A stretch of 15,017 bases of DNA, taken from contig CAZUMX010000024.1 in NCBI GenBank assembly GCA_964622275.1, forward strand, positions 1-15,017, written 5' to 3'. The notes under the pieces were generated by a model, which was given only the letters and a program-made list of their open reading frames with translations, was not told where the DNA came from and searched no databases. This DNA is from CAYPEZ01 sp964622275 (GTDB lineage Bacteria; Patescibacteriota; Minisyncoccia; Phycocordibacterales; UBA6899). The number at the start of each line of letters is the position of its first letter. Positions within the stretch are counted from its first letter, which is position 1. Made by a program: the position numbers and the translations under genes. Positions 7,601-13,567 of this stretch are shown here, piece by piece.

Positions 7601-10055
7601 CACGGATTATTTTGTAAATGTTTCAACGATTATTGATCAGTTGGGCATTGTTCCAAACCCAACACGAGAAGACTATGTTGTCATGTACTCTCCAGTGACA
7701 CCGGGAACAACAGTGCCGGTTAGCAATAACCCCACTCCAACTCCATCACCTTCCCCTTCAACTCCACCGCCATCCTTAACACCAAGCATTGCGGGATTAA
7801 GTCCTACGGCACCCTATCCTGTTACAGCACTTCAGGCATCAAGCTATTTTGTGAGCACACAAGGAAACGACTCTAGCGATGGGCGCACTCCCGCAACGGC
7901 CTGGAGGACGCTCGCTAAGGTCAATGCAACGACTCTCCCCTCAGGTTCAAATGTATTCTTCCGTGCTGGAGAACAGTGGAACGCCGAGCGCCTCAATGTC
8001 ACTTGGGGTGGGACAGCGTCTGACCCCGCAGTTATTGGATCATATTTTGTAGACGGCACAGGACAAGCAATGGTTGGTGTTGGGAACAACCTGCGGCCTG
8101 TCTTTGACAATCAATACGACGCAAGAGGGCTCTATGGAAATGTGATCACTATTTCAAGTGACAATGTGACCATTCAGGACATTGAAATCCGGAACGCAGG
8201 TGATATGGGAGTCAGATCAGATAGACACACAAATATATATGTAAAAAACGTCAAAGTCGACGGGTCATATCACTGTGGGATGTATTTCAACCGAGACACG
8301 AATGTGACAGTGGAGTTTTCTGAAGCATACAATCACAACACTGGATATGGAGTCTTCGGAACCGAGCGAACGTGGTGCAATGGACTTGCGCAAGAATCTA
8401 CTAATGTGACATTTCGAAACAATATTGTTGCAGACGGATATGGTGAGGGAATAGGCGCCATGCGTGGAGTATCAGGATTCTTGTATGAAAACAATATTCT
8501 GAGAAACAATCGTGCGGTTGGGATTTATATCGATTCTGCACACGATGGAATTGTGCGCAACAACGTGATTTACATGACCGGGAACTCTCCCTTTAGCGGA
8601 CGCGAGTTTGGTATTGGTTTGTCCAATGAAGCATATCAGTATGTCGCAAATGGCGGAAACACACCGAGTACTGAATATGTGAGAAATATGCAGATATACA
8701 ACAATATTGTCGCTGGGCTCACAGGAGGAGCAGCCATCGGCATGTATGACGAAATGGGGTTCCCGTATGAAAACATCCAAGTCGTGAACAACACATTCAT
8801 TGATAACAAATATGGCGTTGACTCTGTCGGGACGCCGGGGACCACGTGGCCCGCAAGTTTTGTTTTTGCAAACAATATCATTCTAAGTCAGTCTCCTTTC
8901 GCGCAGGATGTCGGTACGCCTATTCGCTCAACAGCAACTGTGCTGAATAATTATTGGTCTCAGGGAGCACCAGGAGGCGGAATGGATTCCCCAGGAGATG
9001 TGTATGCAGGTCTTCAACTACAGAAAAATAGTGGGTGGTCTGCGCTTGGTCCCAGTGGATTCACCTGGCAAGACGCACTCCCTGTTGGCAATTCACCCAC
9101 CATTGGTGCGGGGTCACAATCAGCAGGAGTCCTCCATCCAACAACTGATATTGGAGGGAATGTTTTTGGAAGTCCAATAGACATGGGAGCAGTGGCATCA
9201 TCTCCAACACCGATCACATCTTCTAACGGGGCGACGCTGTTGTTTAAAACTGGGTTTGAAGGGGGTGTCTCCATAGATGCACCTGGGCCATGTTGGGAAA
9301 GCGGCTGTTGGCAAAATCTATCAGGAACAGATTCAGAAACAGGATTTAGCTTCCCTATGAATATCTGGGGAGGGTGGGGTAGGTTCCAGCTCATTTTTGG
9401 CGACCCTCTCACTCCAAGCGAGATCGGCGCTCGGTTGAACAACTCGATCGTGACAGCAACTGGAAGAACCGGGGCCCAGACCAGGGTGCTCCGCCAAACG
9501 ATGGATGCGAAGCCCTACAGCTATACTCAGAACTCTTTCCAGATTCAACCTGGAACACCACCGAGGGAATTCTATACTTCCGTATACATTAGACCCGATC
9601 CATCAGTATTCTCCACTGGACTCCGTAGCTCTTTCGGTTCCTGGTACGGCTCAGCTGAATGGAAGTCGAATGGAGACTATCGTCTTGGCGGAGGGATCCG
9701 AGACTATGGAAGTGGCCCAGAGTGGTACGCAATGACGGACAACGCTGCGGACGGCGGACTCCCCTATCAATACTTCGAACAAAAGACTGATGCGTCCCTT
9801 GGGGTTCCGACCAGCCGGTGGTATCGCATCGAGATGTATACACTTCGGAGCGCCGGTTCAGACGGAAGAATGGTGATGGCTGTCGATGGTAGAGTCCTCT
9901 GGGACAGACGCGGGCCAAACTATGGAATCAATAATGCAGAGATCAACAGGGTCTTCCCGTTCCTTCTCTATACAGCAGGAGCCCCCTCGAGCCATCTTGT
10001 CGACGATCTCGAGATATGGGAGGGTGGGATCCCGAGCACGGCAAGTTTCCGCTAG
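4674..10055 (+). CDS. Giant secreted multidomain carbohydrate-active protein
   Basis: This 1793-residue protein is a chain of modules. Residues 1-29 are a signal peptide or membrane anchor (FFVWWIVATISLAFVGYAYS). Residues 35-378 form a first glycosidase-like TIM barrel opening with IKWHPGHYV, with candidate acid E188 in VTVGETS. A Thr-Pro linker (385-397) leads to a second, related barrel (401-775) opening with IKWNPGHYV. After another Thr-Pro linker comes an SH3-like domain (808-876, ending GPTGWVYEHML). Residues 893-1008 are a beta-sandwich with CVVKPNTDYFVNV. A third linker (1018-1036) precedes a right-handed beta-helix (about 1057-1507), with YFVSTQGNDSSDG at its start and repeated NNI/NNT turns as in pectate-lyase-like proteins. 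Residues 1520-1783 resemble a concanavalin-A-like jelly roll. No C-terminal sorting signal is visible. Probable role: binding or degrading extracellular polysaccharide; the substrate is unknown. Confidence 0.8.
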   Translation: MFSHPALKFFVWWIVATISLAFVGYAYSQSALPTIKWHPGHYVRADEQGWNNKQDERFAVYDTIRNVPTVLGAAFVVNWGMVENQRGVYDWSYVDAEINYLASMGKRSIITPAHIVYGWSLPGTPQGADNRAIGDYLIDMGCGGNMPYGGHAARLDIPACMDRYIAFIQALAARYDSNPNVEMVTVGETSVYVNGQDNASLAAQWNRLPAILQAAFKETPVVIQNNFLVDVQPTKDLIALQLQYGIGQGGPDLLPGFSMPPNPNEDSYGELEIRGAGVVPGVGTFGTVDNRARVPQQWEAQVVRSELTTPEVVNNYANNNLLSNHTVWVAYYGYDPLQYGGTLPIPAMRWDGSSGVLAYLSDPAHAVTHTACPTAYNGRCSSSGTPTPTPTPTPTPTASGIKWNPGHYVEQQGVQDTPAARAITSNWYALPSPWKGVLRAIQLGAFEGATPGDPVTGVGYEKAKDFMDWHLSQATANGKHLILTIEDKIYGGFPPSDLQSGLLLPLYLKNDPRYTNLSDPAGNNGWYVLSPMGGGGLSVITRSYTPAVMDRYIALGQYLCSQYDGNPALEAITLSGVSVGMTPTQLAESGYSYTAYIEQVKRWLLAMKAACPKTTIGIRLDWPPTYQDALDFWQWAGQHDIAMSDYDTYDWPGRVGAVTPGQGESEGWGKSAFRGAADLGGGNPDPVNSGVAGTDLRGKLPWIGLIEDPDWTRWGQYGVDSMAEFLDIAQFEKYTHMVWTPITWAPTPPQFNPPNEGNIWENIIRPCIERGVGCSNGSTALSTAYPTNYPSSATPTPTPTPTPLPATGRVAIRIGEIVLNMASVSVWNNPGGSVIATLPPDTAGQVLGGPRDVGGYRWWQVQFDEGPTGWVYEHMLQNIESTAPRGTATTQTTWCSLNGIASTSLAGICDYVRNESLNINLSTVAGDALGTAELYDPTGSFKGTCGTMSSGPTGHLEIILKTSGTPGPNECVVKPNTDYFVNVSTIIDQLGIVPNPTREDYVVMYSPVTPGTTVPVSNNPTPTPSPSPSTPPPSLTPSIAGLSPTAPYPVTALQASSYFVSTQGNDSSDGRTPATAWRTLAKVNATTLPSGSNVFFRAGEQWNAERLNVTWGGTASDPAVIGSYFVDGTGQAMVGVGNNLRPVFDNQYDARGLYGNVITISSDNVTIQDIEIRNAGDMGVRSDRHTNIYVKNVKVDGSYHCGMYFNRDTNVTVEFSEAYNHNTGYGVFGTERTWCNGLAQESTNVTFRNNIVADGYGEGIGAMRGVSGFLYENNILRNNRAVGIYIDSAHDGIVRNNVIYMTGNSPFSGREFGIGLSNEAYQYVANGGNTPSTEYVRNMQIYNNIVAGLTGGAAIGMYDEMGFPYENIQVVNNTFIDNKYGVDSVGTPGTTWPASFVFANNIILSQSPFAQDVGTPIRSTATVLNNYWSQGAPGGGMDSPGDVYAGLQLQKNSGWSALGPSGFTWQDALPVGNSPTIGAGSQSAGVLHPTTDIGGNVFGSPIDMGAVASSPTPITSSNGATLLFKTGFEGGVSIDAPGPCWESGCWQNLSGTDSETGFSFPMNIWGGWGRFQLIFGDPLTPSEIGARLNNSIVTATGRTGAQTRVLRQTMDAKPYSYTQNSFQIQPGTPPREFYTSVYIRPDPSVFSTGLRSSFGSWYGSAEWKSNGDYRLGGGIRDYGSGPEWYAMTDNAADGGLPYQYFEQKTDASLGVPTSRWYRIEMYTLRSAGSDGRMVMAVDGRVLWDRRGPNYGINNAEINRVFPFLLYTAGAPSSHLVDDLEIWEGGIPSTASFR
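5826..5860 (+). repeat. Hexanucleotide repeat encoding Thr-Pro linker 1
   Basis: Near-perfect tandem units of ACACCT/ACGCCT/ACGCCC encode alternating Thr-Pro between the two barrel domains. Each unit is two codons, so gain or loss of a unit keeps the reading frame. A matching array lies at 7053-7082. Confidence 0.85.
7053..7082 (+). repeat. Hexanucleotide repeat encoding Thr-Pro linker 2
   Basis: Five units of ACACCT/ACGCCT lie in the same reading frame as the array at 5826. The two arrays flank the second barrel domain, so slippage or recombination between them could change linker length or remove that module without a frameshift. Confidence 0.85.
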
Positions 10056-10060
10056 CCTAT

Positions 10061-10096
10061 CGCTCTTCGTTTTCAGTAGGAAGCAGAGCGCTTTTT
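10061..10096 (+). terminator. Candidate rho-independent terminator after the giant gene
   Basis: CGCTCT (10061-10066) pairs with AGAGCG (10085-10090), with a further short CTTC/GAAG pairing inside, and is followed by a CTTTTTCCC run. The stem is modest and the loop long, so termination may be partial. It lies just before the promoter of the Mur ligase. Confidence 0.45.
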
Positions 10097-10106
10097 CCCT
10101 TCTTTC

Positions 10107-10121
10107 TGTTATGATGAGCTC
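10107..10121 (+). promoter_or_regulatory. Extended -10 of the Mur ligase gene, predicted leaderless
   Basis: TGtTATGAT (10107-10115) is an extended -10 with five of six consensus bases, followed by six bases and the ATG at 10122. There is no -35 match and no Shine-Dalgarno sequence. This is one of the clearest examples of the pattern in the window. Confidence 0.6.
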
Positions 10122-11396
10122 ATGGAAAACATGCGCAAGGTGATTCGTATCCTTGTTCCAAAAAAAATCTACACGATCCTGCTCCCGGCGTATCATTTTT
10201 TACTTTCTGGGCTGGCTGCTATGTACTATCGGTATCCGTCGCGACACATGGTCGTTGTGGGTGTAACAGGAACAAAAGGAAAATCATCAGTGACAGAAAT
10301 GGTGGGAAAAATTTTTGAGGCAGCTGGGCACAAAACAGCAATCATTTCTACCATTCATTTTGTTATTGCTGGAAAAGAAGAACGCAATCTTCTGAAAATG
10401 ACAATCCCTGGACGATTTCTCCTTCAGAAACTCCTTCGTGATGCAGTAAGAGCAGGATGCACTCATGTGGTGATAGAAATGAGTTCCGAAGGGGCAGTAC
10501 AATTTAGACAACGATTTGTTGATATGAATGCGCTCTTGTTCACACACCTCTCTCCTGAGCACATTGAATCACACGGGTCGCTCGAACAGTATATTCTTGC
10601 GAAGCTCGAGATTGGTAAAACCTTGGTTCGTTCACGCAAACGCCCACGAATCATGATCGGAAAAAAGGGTGACCCGGTGACACAACGGTTTTTTGCCCTC
10701 CCTATCGATGAGCGAATTGAGTTTTCTCTCGAAGATGGAGCTCCTTACGCACTAGGAAAAACAACATCAACGTTTACATACAAAAATACAGCAATCACGT
10801 CTCACCTTCTTGGGCTATTTAATATCGAGAACATGGTTGCTGCAGCAGTATGCGCCGACCACCTCGGTATCCCTGTACAGTCAATACAAAAGGGGCTGGA
10901 ATCTCTCTCGCACATACCGGGAAGAATGGAGGAAATTCGCATGGGTCAACCATTTAGAGTCTTCGTGGACTACGCACACACCAAAGAATCTCTTGATGCT
11001 GTGTACGCCGCCACAGAAACTCCACGCATTTGTGTTCTGGGAAATACTGGTGGAGGTCGTGACCGATGGAAAAGACCACTCATGGCAAAAACTGCTGAGG
11101 CTGCCTGTGCGCATGTCATTCTGACAAACGAAGATCCATATGATGAAGATCCTATGCACATCATTGAAGACATGGTGACCGGGATGAGTTCTGTGCCAGA
11201 AATCATTATGAATCGTACTGAAGCAATGCGGGCAGCATTTATTCGTGCCGCAAAAACTCCAGGGAGTACTGTGCTCATCACAGGAAAAGGGACAGACCCA
11301 TACATTATGGAAAAGGGTGGACAGAAAACTCCTTGGGATGACCGTGAAAAAGCCCGTGCGGTTCTTCGTGAACTCGGGTATGCTCCAGAACATTAG
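10122..11396 (+). CDS. MurE-like Mur ligase family protein
   Basis: Mur ligases add amino acids to UDP-MurNAc-peptides with ATP. This 424-residue protein has the central ATP-binding domain (VVGVTGTKGKSS at 45-56, a variant of GTNGKT/S), the LFTHLSPEHIESHGSLEQY segment (139-157) that resembles the MurE DHLDYHG region, LGLFNIENMVAA (230-241), and a C-terminal ligase domain with IPGRMEEI (265-272), VDYAHTKESLDAV (282-294), GGGRDRWKRPLM (310-321) and TGKGTDPY (387-394). MurE is usually about 490 residues. Here the N-terminal UDP-MurNAc-binding domain is replaced by about 40 residues with a hydrophobic helix (17-35). The DNPR motif of diaminopimelate-adding MurE is absent; the equivalent site reads NEDPYDEDP. 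Amino acid and acceptor are therefore uncertain. It is first in a likely operon with the gene starting five bases downstream. Confidence 0.85.
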   Translation: MENMRKVIRILVPKKIYTILLPAYHFLLSGLAAMYYRYPSRHMVVVGVTGTKGKSSVTEMVGKIFEAAGHKTAIISTIHFVIAGKEERNLLKMTIPGRFLLQKLLRDAVRAGCTHVVIEMSSEGAVQFRQRFVDMNALLFTHLSPEHIESHGSLEQYILAKLEIGKTLVRSRKRPRIMIGKKGDPVTQRFFALPIDERIEFSLEDGAPYALGKTTSTFTYKNTAITSHLLGLFNIENMVAAAVCADHLGIPVQSIQKGLESLSHIPGRMEEIRMGQPFRVFVDYAHTKESLDAVYAATETPRICVLGNTGGGRDRWKRPLMAKTAEAACAHVILTNEDPYDEDPMHIIEDMVTGMSSVPEIIMNRTEAMRAAFIRAAKTPGSTVLITGKGTDPYIMEKGGQKTPWDDREKARAVLRELGYAPEH

Positions 11397-11401
11397 AACA
11401 T

Positions 11402-12160
11402 ATGCTTTCTTGGAGATTCATCGGGTCTTTCTTTGTGTTCGCTGTTGTCCTTGCGTGGGTACTCCCAACATCGTGGATGCACGATACACACATATTGCGC
11501 ACAGAGCCGAGCTCCCCGTGGAAAGAAATAGCTCATGTGTCTGACATTGTCTGGAACACGCAAGCCTCGTTTTTAAAAATTGCTATTGATGCACCAGAAC
11601 GCCCCCTTCTGGTCTCAGCGTGGAGCATCGAAAACGAACAAGGTGAACGCGTAGAGATTGGTCCTTCTGTAGATACCATCCCCGCAAATGGAATTGCGGA
11701 GCCTGCCCCGCTCAGTATCGCAAGCACAACAACCCTCGTAGTAAGTTTTTCTTCATCACCACTTGGTGTATCATTTCGTGTCCATCCATGCTCGCACTAT
11801 CTTCGAGGGACACAAGATTTTATCCCGCCACTAGAAAGAATGTGTCCCTCCCCCTCAACTGACCCACGATGGGAATATCTTGATGGATCGTGCAGACTTA
11901 CAGTAGAAACACTCCCTCGCTGTGAGGTGTATTCTCCTGAATACCTCACAGGAATCACGCCAGCGTGTGGAGCCTTTATAAAAAACACACTCAATTATGC
12001 GTCCTGTCTTTCAAATATTGGGAAAACATCACCGCTTTCTGAATGGAGAATATTTGTCGGCGAACACCCAGACTTTGTGAGTGAGCAAGGAGGAATACTT
12101 TTCCTCAAAGATGAACAGGGGCTGCTTATAAGCAGGGTTCAATATGGACCTCAACGTTAA
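11402..12160 (+). CDS. Membrane-anchored lamin-tail-like domain protein, Patescibacteria type
   Basis: The 252-residue protein has an N-terminal membrane helix (6-22) and an otherwise extracellular beta-rich region. The part at about 69-115 (VSAWSIENEQGERVEI) and the C-terminal strand (LFLKDEQGLLISRVQY, 233-248) look like the two ends of a lamin-tail/Ig-like fold. Between them sits a cysteine-rich insert (about 126-203) with CRLTVETLPRCEVY and an ACGAFI...NYASC pattern. I recognise this arrangement from hypothetical proteins of Parcubacteria; it is a family impression, not a search result. Function is unknown, and a cell-envelope role is inferred from the anchor. It follows the Mur ligase by five bases with no promoter of its own. 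Its TAA overlaps the stop of the convergent methyltransferase in a TTAA tetramer. Confidence 0.65.
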   Translation: MLSWRFIGSFFVFAVVLAWVLPTSWMHDTHILRTEPSSPWKEIAHVSDIVWNTQASFLKIAIDAPERPLLVSAWSIENEQGERVEIGPSVDTIPANGIAEPAPLSIASTTTLVVSFSSSPLGVSFRVHPCSHYLRGTQDFIPPLERMCPSPSTDPRWEYLDGSCRLTVETLPRCEVYSPEYLTGITPACGAFIKNTLNYASCLSNIGKTSPLSEWRIFVGEHPDFVSEQGGILFLKDEQGLLISRVQYGPQR

Positions 12161-12645
12161 GGAGTACACCGAGCACGATAGACCGCAACACCAAAAGCAA
12201 CAGAAACATTCAGCGATTCTTTTGTTCCAAAAAGTGGAATTTCTGCGCAGAGGTCATCTGGTGTTTTAAGTTCAAGGGGAAGCCCCTCAACCTCATTCCC
12301 CACGACACAAGCAACCTTGTCTCCAAAAAAAATATCATCGTAGAATACAGAGCGTGCGTCACCGCTTTCAAAGAACACAATAACAAAACCCTCTTTGCGT
12401 AGAGTCTCAAGAAGTGTTCGAAGATCCTCGTGTGACGACCACGGCACATGTTGTTCACCCCCGAGGGCAATTTTTGCAACATCTTTTCGCTGTCTTCCAA
12501 AACGGTCAACGGGGGTTGGGGTATATCCCACAAGGTATAGGTGCGATACTCCAGCTGCATCTGCTGTACGAAACATTGATCCCACATTGTGCGTGCTACG
12601 AATGTTGTGGAGAACCCCAACAATATTCCTTTCTGTATTTCTCAT
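12157..12645 (-). CDS. SpoU/TrmH-family RNA 2'-O-methyltransferase
   Basis: SPOUT methyltransferases transfer a methyl group from S-adenosylmethionine to a ribose 2'-OH of tRNA or rRNA, using a trefoil knot. All three family motifs are present in the 162-residue protein: motif 1 NIRSTHNVGSMFRTADAAG (14-32, with N14 and R26), motif 2 VVGNEVEGLP (114-123) and motif 3 IPLFGTKESLNVSVAFGV (136-153). It is a minimal catalytic domain without the N-terminal substrate-binding extension of RlmB or TrmH, so the target RNA is not evident. TrmL-like tRNA modification or rRNA are both possible. It is divergent from the DoxX-like gene from a shared 23-bp interval and convergent with the lamin-tail-like gene, with overlapping stops. 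Confidence 0.92.
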   Translation of the reverse strand: MRNTERNIVGVLHNIRSTHNVGSMFRTADAAGVSHLYLVGYTPTPVDRFGRQRKDVAKIALGGEQHVPWSSHEDLRTLLETLRKEGFVIVFFESGDARSVFYDDIFFGDKVACVVGNEVEGLPLELKTPDDLCAEIPLFGTKESLNVSVAFGVAVYRARCTP

Positions 12646-12668
12646 GACACTATGTTACACTGATTTCT
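12646..12668. promoter_or_regulatory. Compact bidirectional promoter with overlapping -10 elements
   Basis: Only 23 bases separate the two start codons. Plus strand: extended -10 TGtTACACT (12653-12661), seven bases, ATG at 12669. Minus strand: TAACAT (12657-12652), six bases, ATG at 12645. The two -10 hexamers overlap by two bases, so polymerase can occupy only one at a time. A direct repeat ACACT (12647-12651 and 12657-12661) has a 10-bp period. Confidence 0.5.
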
Positions 12669-13073
12669 ATGTACTCGCTGCCTAGCCTACTTCCTTCACT
12701 CTATGATTGGAGTTATTGGGTGCCTTTTGTGTTTCGACTCTTTTTAGCATATCAACTCTACAAAGAAGCACAGCGTATCATGCGAGGTCTCTCTCCCACA
12801 GTCATTCAACCAGGCAAAACGGACCCAACCCCTTCTGCACGCAAGACTCTTGCTTGGGTAATGCTTGGGCTTAGCGCAACATTCTTTTTTGGTCTAGGGG
12901 TGCAAGTTGTCGCAACATTTACAGCGATCACCTATATCACACAAGTTGTTCGGATCTCAAAAAACACCGAGGGATCAGAGGTATTACGGAATTATTTGGC
13001 CCTATGTGGACTCGTGGCATTCTCTCTCCTTTTTCTTGGACCAGGACCATACGCCATTGACCTCCCTCTGTAA
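12669..13073 (+). CDS. DoxX-like integral membrane protein
   Basis: The 134-residue protein has about four hydrophobic segments (roughly 14-31, 60-78, 80-95 and 108-124), a short charged loop (33-60) and a C-terminus FLGPGPYAIDLPL. The final GPGxYSxD-like ending after the last helix is characteristic of DoxX/DoxD-related membrane proteins, whose members are small four-helix proteins of mostly unclear function. The assignment rests on topology and this ending alone. The gene has its own extended -10 immediately upstream and no Shine-Dalgarno sequence. It ends 33 bases before the tRNA-Lys gene, with no terminator between them, so some read-through into the tRNA is possible. Confidence 0.65.
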   Translation: MYSLPSLLPSLYDWSYWVPFVFRLFLAYQLYKEAQRIMRGLSPTVIQPGKTDPTPSARKTLAWVMLGLSATFFFGLGVQVVATFTAITYITQVVRISKNTEGSEVLRNYLALCGLVAFSLLFLGPGPYAIDLPL

Positions 13074-13087
13074 ATATCCAGGATTTG

Positions 13088-13096
13088 TGTTAGTAT
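13088..13096 (+). promoter_or_regulatory. Extended -10 of tRNA-Lys
   Basis: TGtTAGTAT at 13088-13096 is an extended -10 located ten bases before the first tRNA base, predicting a leader of about 3-5 bases. Its form (TGn, weak or absent -35) matches the protein-gene promoters here, which supports that pattern as real. Confidence 0.45.
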
Positions 13097-13106
13097 CCTC
13101 TTCATC

Positions 13107-13179
13107 CCGCTCATAGCTCAGTTGGTAGAGCAGCAGCCTTTTAAGCTGACGGTCGCAGGTTCGATCCCTGCTGGGCGGA
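13107..13179 (+). tRNA. tRNA-Lys (anticodon TTT)
   Basis: The cloverleaf is complete. The acceptor stem CCGCTCA pairs with TGGGCGG (one G-T wobble). The D arm is GCTC/GAGC with AGTTGGTA. The anticodon stem GCAGC/GCTGA encloses loop CTTTTAA with anticodon TTT at 13140-13142. The T arm GCAGG-TTCGATC-CCTGC is perfect. The outermost anticodon-stem pair is a G-A mismatch. The discriminator is A13179 and CCA is not encoded (CAC follows), so the tail must be added by a nucleotidyltransferase. The length of 73 bases is normal. Confidence 0.96.
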
Positions 13180-13345
13180 CACGAGAAAGCCGCACTTTTG
13201 TGCGGTTTTCGAATGTCCGACCAAGAAAGTGAGCTGCTTCACTTTCGCGGAGGGATCGAAGGGCTTCTCCGTTATGAATTGGAAATTCCGAATTCCAATT
13301 CATCGGAAAGCCGTACTGAGGCTGTAAGCTTCGATCCCTGCTGGG
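13160..13345 (+). repeat. 16-bp direct repeat of the tRNA-Lys 3' part, flanking a hairpin-rich segment
   Basis: TTCGATCCCTGCTGGG occurs inside the tRNA (13160-13175, T loop to acceptor) and again exactly 170 bp later (13330-13345), outside any gene. A third, inverted part copy (AGGGATCGAAG, 13251-13261) pairs with 13329-13339. Between the copies are a hairpin GAAAGTGA/TCACTTTC (13225-13246) and a longer one with ATGAATTGGA (13274-13283) pairing with TCCAATTCAT (13294-13303), extended by CCG/CGG and GGCTT/AAGCC. The arrangement resembles attL/attR repeats of tRNA-targeting integration, but no integrase or cargo gene is present. Confidence 0.6.
13185..13210 (+). terminator. Rho-independent terminator of tRNA-Lys
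   Basis: CCGCAC (13190-13195) pairs with GTGCGG (13200-13205) across a TTTT loop, extended by GAAAG/TTTTC to 11 bp. The T-run at 13206-13209 sits in the lower stem. It lies five bases after the mature tRNA end. Confidence 0.8.
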
Positions 13346-13567
13346 TAATAAAAGATGCGCCTATCTTGGGGGGTTGTGTATTGGTCTGAGGTGCGGCAAG
13401 GTCATTATTCCTAGTTTTTTGGTTATCATTCATCTCTGATAGACGGATAAAAAGGTACTCCACCCACCCAAAACCCCATATTTCTAAGGTTCGTCAAACT
13501 TATCCACAGCCCCCTCTTGTGCACACCAAGGAACAGGAACATAATTACCCCAGACCGATATTAGATA
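13346..13567. other. Intergenic stretch with a DnaA-box-like motif
   Basis: No convincing gene is seen. A perfect DnaA-box sequence TTATCCACA lies at 13500-13508, with a two-mismatch copy TTGTGCACA at 13517-13525. One exact 9-mer in a window of this size has roughly a one in ten chance of arising randomly on either strand, so this is weak evidence. The minus-strand reading frame at 13272-13463 has no family resemblance and its end runs through the hairpins. Confidence 0.3.

Noticed and set aside
13118..13303. Minus-strand reading frame of 61 codons with an AGIEPATVSLKG stretch
   Set aside because: This is the well-known false protein produced by translating the complement of a tRNA gene; it crosses tRNA-Lys and its terminator.
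13160..13345. Complete integrated mobile element at tRNA-Lys
   Set aside because: The repeats flank only about 154 bp with no integrase or other gene, so only a scar or att-like repeat is reported.
13272..13463. Minus-strand reading frame of 63 codons
   Set aside because: It begins with GTG, has no upstream signal of the type seen at the other genes, no recognisable family, and ends inside the palindromic segment.
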